Positions 1 through 5,016 of a DNA stretch of 5,016 nucleotides are shown in pieces. Numbering within the stretch: the first letter of the stretch is position 1; each line of letters opens with the position of its first letter. The translations under genes were made by a program, and so were the position numbers. Below the pieces are notes generated by a model. The model searched no databases. It saw only the letters and a program-made list of their open reading frames with translations, and was not told the DNA's origin. Origin of the DNA: CAZDML01 sp964506645 (GTDB taxonomy: Bacteria; Elusimicrobiota; Elusimicrobia; 2-01-FULL-59-12); NCBI GenBank assembly GCA_964506645.1, contig CAZDML010000141.1, positions 1 to 5,016 of the forward strand, read 5' to 3'.

Positions 1-1953
1 CTTAACGGAAATGTGGGTTCTCGGAAGGTCGGGACGTCCGGGGTACTCGAGGCCGGCTAAGTGCTCATTGGCAGCAAAGATGTTTTGCATGGCCCAGGTG
101 TAGTGCAAATTCTCTTGGGCTTCGGACTGGCTTTGCACCCCTTCACCGATAAAGTCCATGGTGTAGCTGATGCCTTTGTCAACCAGTCCTTGGAGAGGTT
201 TATGGGCATTAAAGCGGCGCTGGGCGCCGTGCATAGTCATTCCGCCACGGAAGGAATATCCTCCCGTAACCCGCTCAATAATAAAGCGACGAGCGATCCA
301 GCGCAGCGTGATCTCATATCCTGCCCAGAGGGCTAGGACGATCAGGCCGGTCCAGTGGGGCGGAATGAGGGTATATATCCCTGTTGAGACCCCAAGCCCT
401 AATTGGACTCCACGGTAGTGAAGGGTCAGCGCTTGAGCGATGGGTCCGATGAGCGGGAGTCGCATGGACAGGGTCATCACCCGGGTGCGAAGCCACATGA
501 GGCCGGTTTCGCGTTCGCGACCTTCTAGAATGGCGCGCGCATAGACGTGTGTTTTTTCTTCTAAAGCACGTTTGTATTCCGGTGTTTTAACAAACTGAAG
601 GATTTCGGGAACAACGACTCCTAAAATAGGAAGAGCGTCTGCGACGGCAACTTTTTCATCATCACTGAGGCGCATGTCTTTCTCATAGCTGCGCTCCTTC
701 ATGATGTGGCCGTCACTGGTGCGGCTACGTGACAGAATAAATTTAATGGCCCCGGGTATTTTTTTGAGATTCACCGTTAGGGCTGGGCGAACCTGGCGGA
801 TTAGGGCTTGGATCTCGCTGCGCCGCTGTGCATCTGGGGTTTCGACGATTTCGCGGAGTAGCGGGGTAAAATTGCCGGAAGATCCCACGGCCCCGCGCGC
901 GCCGAGATTCATGGCTTCTTCAATAGCGGCCTCATCGCCCTGATAAACAGGAATTCCTGTGCGAATGTAGCCCGTCAGGACGTTAATATTCCCGGAGCTG
1001 TCTTTGATTCCAGCGATCGAATGTGCGTTCCAGAGACGGGCGATGAGAGCGTTGGGAAGATTTTCCCCTTTGTGGAGATGCACACTTGGGTTGTTGTAGA
1101 GGATAACCGGAAGGCCTTGATTGGAGAGGTGCCGTATAAAATCAACCATATCTTCGGGAGGTGCATTTTCGAAAACCATGAAGGGCGCGACGACCACATA
1201 GTCTGCACCCATTTCCTTGGCCAACTGCGCATTGGCCAGCGCCGACTGTGTGCTGCGCCCTGCGGTGACGTTTGTAAAGACAGTAAATTTGCCCTTGGCC
1301 TCCCGTGTCATGACCTCGATCATTTCTTGACGAAGGGCGCCATGGAAGAGGTGGGATTCGCCGGTGACGCCGCCCACTAAGATCGCGGTGACGCCGAGAC
1401 TCTGGAGGTGCGCATAATAATCACGAACGGCTTTGACATCGACGCGTGTTTGATTTGCTGCATTGTCAAAATAGAGCGGTGTGACAACCGGGACGATATT
1501 GGTTTTGGGAAGGTCTAAAAATTCGCTCCACAGATCATTGTCATTGATTGGACGCTCAGGCTTGTGTGAGGGCTCGTGAGACGGCTTTGGGTCGTGCCTT
1601 ATTTGGGGTGCGGGATTATGGGTGCGATGGCCATGTCTGCGATGTTTCCGCCCAGACATCTCCATCGGACGGGTATCGCGAGCGGGGTCCGTGGGAACTG
1701 GGAAAGTGATGCCTTCGGCTGTGGCCAACTGATAGCCAAAAGGGCTGTGGAGTAAGTTTTTTAAACGTTCGAAAACAATGTTCGACGAAAGGGCTTGTTC
1801 TTGGAAACGGCTAAGGTCAGGCTTTTGGTCAGGCCAAAAGCCCCCATTTAAATCGTTTCCTTGGCCTGACCAAAAGATGGCTCTCAATCCCGAGGCGGAT
1901 ACGGGTTCTGCAACGATGCAGACAGCAAGTGCGAGGGCTATGAGGCGGCGCAT
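1..1953 (-). CDS. Secreted or membrane-anchored fusion: DapA/NanA-family aldolase plus proline dehydrogenase (3' end beyond window)
   Basis: The frame is open for 651 codons from ATG 1953 to the window edge. An in-frame stop at 1966-1968 with no ATG after it makes 1953 the only ATG start. Residues 1-20 form a signal peptide (two Arg, hydrophobic core, likely cut after PVSA). Residues 96-135 are a His/Pro/Arg-rich linker. Residues 151-450 are a dihydrodipicolinate-synthase/N-acetylneuraminate-lyase TIM barrel: GGVTGES at 194-200, LPVILYNNP at 281-289 with active-site Tyr286, and GIKDSSG at 315-321 with Schiff-base Lys317. The DapA Thr44 and Arg138 positions read Val196 and Val291, so the substrate is probably not that of DapA; a pyruvate-releasing aldolase/lyase or related deaminase is likelier. 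Residues about 515-552 are hydrophobic, followed by RWIARR, suggesting a membrane anchor. From about 559 the sequence matches the start of proline dehydrogenase (FAD-dependent oxidation of proline to pyrroline-5-carboxylate): KGISYTMDFIGEGVQSQSEA, then THISVK at the edge. The FAD-binding and catalytic remainder, and any aldehyde dehydrogenase part, lie outside. Confidence 0.9.
   Translation of the reverse strand, partial: MRRLIALALAVCIVAEPVSASGLRAIFWSGQGNDLNGGFWPDQKPDLSRFQEQALSSNIVFERLKNLLHSPFGYQLATAEGITFPVPTDPARDTRPMEMSGRKHRRHGHRTHNPAPQIRHDPKPSHEPSHKPERPINDNDLWSEFLDLPKTNIVPVVTPLYFDNAANQTRVDVKAVRDYYAHLQSLGVTAILVGGVTGESHLFHGALRQEMIEVMTREAKGKFTVFTNVTAGRSTQSALANAQLAKEMGADYVVVAPFMVFENAPPEDMVDFIRHLSNQGLPVILYNNPSVHLHKGENLPNALIARLWNAHSIAGIKDSSGNINVLTGYIRTGIPVYQGDEAAIEEAMNLGARGAVGSSGNFTPLLREIVETPDAQRRSEIQALIRQVRPALTVNLKKIPGAIKFILSRSRTSDGHIMKERSYEKDMRLSDDEKVAVADALPILGVVVPEILQFVKTPEYKRALEEKTHVYARAILEGRERETGLMWLRTRVMTLSMRLPLIGPIAQALTLHYRGVQLGLGVSTGIYTLIPPHWTGLIVLALWAGYEITLRWIARRFIIERVTGGYSFRGGMTMHGAQRRFNAHKPLQGLVDKGISYTMDFIGEGVQSQSEAQENLHYTWAMQNIFAANEHLAGLEYPGRPDLPRTHISVK
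298..411 (-). other. Predicted membrane segment(s) between the aldolase and proline dehydrogenase domains
   Basis: Residues about 515-552 of the fusion protein are strongly hydrophobic: a Gly/Val/Leu-rich stretch, a PPHW turn at 531-534, then TGLIVLALWAGYEITL at 535-550, and finally the basic RWIARR. With one crossing, the signal peptide would place the aldolase outside the cytoplasmic membrane, and the basic flank would keep the proline dehydrogenase inside, next to the quinone pool that such enzymes reduce. If the PPHW turn splits it into two helices, both domains would be on the same side. The sequence alone does not settle which. Confidence 0.55.
1822..1876. repeat. 16-bp perfect inverted repeat inside the coding sequence, with a nested hairpin
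   Basis: The arm CTTTTGGTCAGGCCAA (1822-1837) is the exact reverse complement of 1861-1876, separated by 23 bases; the match stops on both sides. The left arm is itself part of a second palindrome, CTTTTGG-TCAGG-CCAAAAG (1822-1840), a 7-bp stem with a 5-base loop. The octamer GGTCAGGC also occurs directly repeated at 1815-1822 and 1827-1834. All of this falls in codons 26-46 of the fusion gene, just after the signal peptide, and encodes the paired FWSGQG and FWPDQK peptides. It could fold in mRNA or be a small repeat insertion. Confidence 0.85.
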
Positions 1954-1955
1954 AA

Positions 1956-1959
1956 CTCC
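1956..1959 (-). promoter_or_regulatory. Weak, closely spaced Shine-Dalgarno of the aldolase/proline dehydrogenase gene
   Basis: The minus strand reads TTGGAGTTATG, so a GGAG core lies only 2 bases before the ATG at 1953. That is shorter than the usual 5-9 bases and suggests modest or non-standard initiation. No other start is available: an in-frame stop lies at 1966-1968, and the peptide after this ATG is a proper signal sequence, so the start call rests mainly on that. Confidence 0.4.
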
Positions 1960-2005
1960 AATAGTCTAGGGGTTTACCGTCGGTGGATATAGATGACTAA
2001 AGGCT

Positions 2006-2030
2006 AAAAAAAGCGGGCCAAAGGTCCCGC
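2006..2030 (-). terminator. Rho-independent terminator of the HAD/HExxH gene
   Basis: Read on the minus strand, GCGGGACC-TTT-GGCCCGC forms a GC-rich stem: five GC pairs, one bulged A, then CC/GG closing a TTT loop. Seven T residues follow directly. It starts 27 bases after the TAA stop codon at 2058-2060, the expected place for the 3' end of that transcript. Confidence 0.85.
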
Positions 2031-2057
2031 ATAATCTATAGGCCTTCCTTATATAGC

Positions 2058-5016
2058 TTAAGCGGCAGAATGGAGGAGACGCGGTTGGGTTCTTGGTGCG
2101 GTGGGTTTGTCTGGGGTATCGCTTCCATAGATTTTTTCATACCGGTATCGAACAATGTCTCGAAGTTCATTTTTGAGAGGTGCTTCGATGCGCCAGCGCA
2201 TTACCAGCTTGGGTAAGAAATAAAGTGCTCTTTTGAGAGAAGATCCTTGAGGATTGTATGTCTTCTCTATCTTCTGTAAGCCCTTATCAAGACGCTGCGC
2301 GAGTTGAATAAAGGCTGGGTCATCGAGAATCTCCGACGCCGGTAGGCCTGGGCGAATGACTTTGGCCTGCCAGTTTTTAATTTCCCGCCAAGAAACAAAT
2401 GCTTCTTCGTGAAGAAGAAATTCGCTGCTGATGGCGTTGCTCCCCTTTCGGATTATGTCCAGAGGTACAGAGATCCCTCGAAGTAAGACAATAACCAGTC
2501 TATGCTTTTGAGGATCCAATCGATGCGTCATTTTTTCGAGTCGATTTTGGATTGCCTTCAGAAAAGGTGGAAGATAGAAAAATCCATCAAAGAGCGGGGT
2601 ATTGGAGTGGTCGAGCTCGTGTTTTATAACCAGTGCCACCTTGAGTATCGCCATTTTTTCGCCGGCTACATCCCCTTTATATCGAGCCGACACATACGAC
2701 TCGAAAGCCTTTTTATAGAGCTTATCTTGGAGAATAATATGAGTGAAAGGAAATCTGCTTTTTTTCTCTCCCAGATCTTTCATCGGTGTAATGTGGAATG
2801 TTATTCCTGGTCCCCACAGATAACTTAAACGTGCTTTGATGTTGTCCCAGAGGGTTTCTGAGAGAGAGTGCTCCTTCCAAATCGCCAACCAAAAATCGCG
2901 TTCTAAATCGACTAGAGCGGGTCTCGGTTCCCAGGGTCCTTCTGAGAGAGGCCATATGTAGAGTTTTGCCCGGGCGAAATTTGCAACCAAGGGGCCATAC
3001 GACTTTCTAAATTGGATCCGATCTTGCACATCCAAATAGGGGGGCGAGTTTATTTGGATGTGCCGGATGATTCCTAAGAGTCCGAGAAGTCCCAGAAGAA
3101 GGATGCGTGGAATAACAGGAAATGTGGGTGCAAGGAGCAGGACCCCAAGGTGGAGGGGAAGCAGCTGGAGCAACCCTTGAATAAAGTATTCCGTGATAAA
3201 TTCCACGCTCCCTTTGGCGCTTGCATAGGGAACAAAGGTCCATTTCGAGGGTGCTGCAGGAACATATCGGAAAAAGCCTTTGAAGTGGCCGAGCGCAAAA
3301 AGCGCTGCGGCTCCAACCAAGGACAGCCCGTACATGGGCGTGTGCGCGTGGATAACGTGTTGCATCACCCACGGGATTCCCGCAATATAAAGAGTTTGAA
3401 TGATCAGCGTTTCAATAGCCCCCAGCGTGGAGGCATGCTGGGTGATAAACGTATCGCTCATGACCCATCGCCACAGACTCCAGAGCGCGGCAACGGACCC
3501 AGCTTCCTGCGCAGGAGAAATTGCTCCCTTTAGTTGATCCAAAATGGGCTGCAAAACCAGATGTGTTCCTTTCCATCCTGGAGAAGGTGCATTTTCAATT
3601 CCCAGATTGTTTGAGGGGTGCGTTCGGGCCACAGAGACGGTTCTTCCGCCCTCCAGTCCGAGCCCTTTATCGCTTGCTGGCGTTTCGTGAAAAGTATCAC
3701 CGATGGAAAGCACGCGTGATGCGTCCTGGACGGGGTCAAGCTGTAAATAGCGAAGCATCCAGTCTCGCGAAATCGATTTACTTACGCCGTTAATAAAAAT
3801 ATGAGCACTTCGTGTGCCGCTGGGATAGGCAGCCACAGGAAGCCCAGCCTTTCGATAGGCCTCATTCAGTTTTTTGATAAACACGTCACGTTCAGCGCGA
3901 TGGATGTCGGTGAGCGTGATGACCCCATCGCGCATGTGCATTTGAGCTCGCTCTGGGAGCATCGAGCGCGTCAACTTCTCCCAACGTTGAAGCTGATCTT
4001 TCGTGATAAGGGTGTTTGATAGATCGTATAGAGGGACGGAGCGTAGTGTCTCACGATCGATGCGATATCCCTTTGTCCCAGCGCCTGGAAATAGAAAGAG
4101 TCGGGTGAGGATTTCAGGGTCAATCGAATGCTCTTTCATATAACGTCTTAATGGAATAAGCACATTATTTTCTAATTCATCCATACTCTGCACCGACACG
4201 ATTCCAAAATGAATTCCCCCAGACAAAAGCCCCACCAATTGGATGATAATGGGCAAGGGAAGCTCTTTTAAGGTGTCGGCCAGTGTTTCATCCAAGTCGC
4301 TTAAAATGAGATCGTAGGGTTTGGAATACAGTTGATCCAGCGCGATCTTATCATCGGTAAGTAGATCGAATTGCTGTTGAGATTTGCGTTCAAAGGCCGT
4401 TCCGATGTGCGGACCAGAGGCAGTGATTTCGATATAAAAATTACTGAAGTGATCTTTATCATCAAAATAGGCGGCGCGATGGGTATGGGAACCGGCGAGT
4501 TTGAGCGTTCTTTTTGCTAAGGAGTCGCCACGCGCGGCAGCGGCGACAATAGCTTCATGTTCGATCGCAGACTGTGCAAATATGACCGTGGGTCCGTTTA
4601 CCGCAGTTGCTTCTACGACCTGCGGAGCAAAGGACCACCCCATAGCCTTTTTATCTTCTCGCACTTGAAGGGGGGCCCCGGGTGTCCAAAATTTCATCGT
4701 GTAAGGGGCTCGAGTTTTGGAGGTCCGAGCGATGGATTGAATGCGTTTGACAAGTTGGGCATGGGATGAAGTAGACCTCAGATCTGCAAGAGTATTGGGG
4801 CCGATCTGGTGTTCTTTTTCATCGACAGGCAGCCCCAAGGCATCGTTCATCGCTATAAAAAAGTTGCGATAGCCTTGATAGGCATCTGGATAGTGTGGGG
4901 CTGTGTCAACGCCTCGACCTCCCCCTACGGAGCTGGAAGCATCTAAGATGACAACCAGAGGTTGTTGGTCGATAAAATAGCGAAGGTCTTCATCTTTGAA
5001 GAGGTTCGGGTTAATG
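2058..5016 (-). CDS. Large composite membrane protein: HAD phosphatase-like domain, membrane region, HExxH domain (5' end beyond window)
   Basis: I do not recognise this protein as a whole. The frame is open from the right edge to TAA 2058-2060, giving 985 visible residues. ATG 4850 has no ribosome binding site and is preceded by 55 in-frame codons that read as normal protein, so the true start is outside. Numbering below counts that Met as 1. Residues up to 177 match nothing I know. Residues 178-441 are a HAD hydrolase: motif I SDLDETL (nucleophile Asp185, acid Asp187), motif II GIVS (Ser219), motif III NGVSK (Lys358), motif IV IGDTFHETPASD (Asp385, Asp394). The long insert between motifs II and III suggests a C2-type cap as in Cof, sucrose-phosphate and phosphomannomutase relatives, so a sugar-phosphate substrate is plausible. 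Residues about 453-597 hold four or five hydrophobic segments. Residues about 640-830 contain HELDH (744-748) in a helical setting, with HEEAF at 814-818 as a possible source of a third zinc ligand. The C-terminus is basic and Pro-rich. A terminator follows. Confidence 0.88.
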   Translation of the reverse strand, partial: INPNLFKDEDLRYFIDQQPLVVILDASSSVGGGRGVDTAPHYPDAYQGYRNFFIAMNDALGLPVDEKEHQIGPNTLADLRSTSSHAQLVKRIQSIARTSKTRAPYTMKFWTPGAPLQVREDKKAMGWSFAPQVVEATAVNGPTVIFAQSAIEHEAIVAAAARGDSLAKRTLKLAGSHTHRAAYFDDKDHFSNFYIEITASGPHIGTAFERKSQQQFDLLTDDKIALDQLYSKPYDLILSDLDETLADTLKELPLPIIIQLVGLLSGGIHFGIVSVQSMDELENNVLIPLRRYMKEHSIDPEILTRLFLFPGAGTKGYRIDRETLRSVPLYDLSNTLITKDQLQRWEKLTRSMLPERAQMHMRDGVITLTDIHRAERDVFIKKLNEAYRKAGLPVAAYPSGTRSAHIFINGVSKSISRDWMLRYLQLDPVQDASRVLSIGDTFHETPASDKGLGLEGGRTVSVARTHPSNNLGIENAPSPGWKGTHLVLQPILDQLKGAISPAQEAGSVAALWSLWRWVMSDTFITQHASTLGAIETLIIQTLYIAGIPWVMQHVIHAHTPMYGLSLVGAAALFALGHFKGFFRYVPAAPSKWTFVPYASAKGSVEFITEYFIQGLLQLLPLHLGVLLLAPTFPVIPRILLLGLLGLLGIIRHIQINSPPYLDVQDRIQFRKSYGPLVANFARAKLYIWPLSEGPWEPRPALVDLERDFWLAIWKEHSLSETLWDNIKARLSYLWGPGITFHITPMKDLGEKKSRFPFTHIILQDKLYKKAFESYVSARYKGDVAGEKMAILKVALVIKHELDHSNTPLFDGFFYLPPFLKAIQNRLEKMTHRLDPQKHRLVIVLLRGISVPLDIIRKGSNAISSEFLLHEEAFVSWREIKNWQAKVIRPGLPASEILDDPAFIQLAQRLDKGLQKIEKTYNPQGSSLKRALYFLPKLVMRWRIEAPLKNELRDIVRYRYEKIYGSDTPDKPTAPRTQPRLLHSAA
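2361..2933 (-). other. HExxH (zincin-like) C-terminal domain
   Basis: HELDH (His744, Glu745, His748) follows a hydrophobic helix-like stretch, AILKVALVIK, as in zinc metallopeptidase active-site helices. Further on, FLLHEEAFVSWRE (811-823) is a helix with acidic residues about 70 positions downstream, where gluzincin-type enzymes often place the third ligand. Five-residue HExxH motifs also occur by chance; the hydrophobic lead-in helix and following acidic helix raise the likelihood. Lying after the membrane region, it could act on a membrane-proximal protein substrate or be a structural metal site. Confidence 0.5.
3060..3494 (-). other. Multi-pass membrane region, weakly CPBP-protease-like
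   Basis: Residues 453-597 contain hydrophobic stretches at about 453-465, 476-496, 503-522, 553-576 and 578-597. FALGH at 518-522 fits the FxxxH motif of CPBP (Abi/Rce1-type) intramembrane glutamic proteases, and HLGVLLLA from His567 sits where their last histidine would be. The usual EExxxR motif is reduced to IETLIIQ (479-485), with one Glu and no Arg. It may be an inactive relative or only a chance likeness. The membrane character is clear; the family assignment is tentative. Confidence 0.6.
3528..4319 (-). other. HAD-superfamily phosphatase-like domain (probable C2-capped, Cof/PMM-like)
   Basis: All four HAD motifs appear in order with normal spacing: DLDET at Asp185-Thr189 after a hydrophobic strand, Ser219 at the end of a second strand, Lys358 in NGVSKSISRDWML, and Asp385/Asp394 in the GD motif. 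The lysine motif with a following helix is like the 'GxxKG.al..l' signature of sucrose-phosphatase, Cof and phosphomannomutase relatives. No active-site residue is missing, so catalysis is expected. The substrate cannot be read from the sequence. Confidence 0.8.

Larger units (their letters stand above)
1954..2057. other. Intergenic gap between the two minus-strand genes
   Basis: These 104 bases carry the terminator of the right-hand gene and then a leader of about 50 bases before the next ATG. No pair of -35 and -10 hexamers with normal spacing stands out. The AT-rich CTATAT near 1985-1990 is the only weak -10 candidate. A promoter should be here, because the terminator separates the genes, but I cannot place it. 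Confidence 0.6.

Noticed and set aside
975..1232. Minus-strand 85-residue ORF
   Set aside because: It is the shifted frame of the aldolase domain. The true frame carries YNNP and GIKDSSG; this one carries no motif, and there is no sign of a frameshift.
1021..1380. Plus-strand 119-residue ORF
   Set aside because: It lies fully inside the aldolase coding region on the opposite strand, where motifs and codons clearly support the minus-strand protein. No ribosome binding site or family resemblance.
1..1953. Idea that the two genes form one operon
   Set aside because: They share a strand, but the strong terminator at 2006-2030 lies between them. Partial read-through is possible but not shown by the sequence.
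1960..1990. Possible -10 promoter boxes CTATAT (1985-1990) and TAGACT (about 1963-1968) on the minus strand
   Set aside because: No acceptable -35 hexamer at 16-18 bases for the first, and the second would put the transcription start inside the ribosome binding site.
1997..2032. Eleven-residue minus-strand ORF (MRDLWPAFFSL) overlapping the terminator, preceded by AAGGAAGG at 2043-2050
   Set aside because: It looks like a leader peptide with a ribosome binding site, but there is no run of a regulatory amino acid and no alternative antiterminator fold. It lies within the terminator of the preceding gene, so chance is the simpler explanation.
3007..3372. Minus-strand 121-residue Cys/Pro-rich ORF
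   Set aside because: Alternative frame of the membrane region of the large gene; no ribosome binding site and composition unlike a real protein.
3150..3533. Plus-strand 127-residue ORF
   Set aside because: Antisense to the membrane and HAD regions of the large gene; no start signal or recognisable domain.

Overview
The window holds two large protein-coding genes, both on the minus strand and both cut by the window edges. They are separated by a 104-base gap with a good intrinsic terminator. Neither matches a standard single-domain enzyme: each joins parts that normally sit in separate proteins. I see no tRNA, rRNA, CRISPR array, insertion sequence or phage gene. Base composition looks near 50% GC throughout, with no obvious transferred island. 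The Sec-type signal peptide and the proline dehydrogenase domain point to a bacterium. Large composite proteins with membrane segments would fit lineages such as Omnitrophota, Elusimicrobiota or related PVC-like groups, but that placement is a guess from architecture.

Right part (2058-5016, minus): the C-terminal 985 residues of a longer protein. The frame runs open through the right edge, so the first in-window ATG (4850) is internal. In order it has an unrecognised N-terminal part, a HAD-superfamily phosphatase-like domain with all four motifs, a membrane region of about four or five segments that faintly resembles CPBP intramembrane proteases, and a C-terminal soluble region with an HExxH zinc-peptidase-like motif (HELDH).

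Middle (1954-2057): a terminator that ends the right-hand gene, then a short leader to the next gene with no convincing promoter.

Left part (1-1953, minus): 651 codons from a well-defined start, still open at the left edge. A signal peptide and a His/Pro-rich linker precede a dihydrodipicolinate-synthase/N-acetylneuraminate-lyase family domain. This domain keeps the Schiff-base lysine and active-site tyrosine but lacks the residues specific to true DapA. A membrane-type stretch follows, then the N-terminal part of a proline dehydrogenase (PutA/PRODH) domain, cut off by the window. A 16-bp perfect inverted repeat lies inside the coding sequence just after the signal peptide.

The most interesting item is the DapA-family/proline dehydrogenase fusion. 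Both families occur in hydroxyproline breakdown, so one exported or membrane-anchored polypeptide may combine proline or hydroxyproline oxidation with an aldolase/lyase step. The terminator argues that the two genes are separate transcription units, so a shared pathway is not implied.
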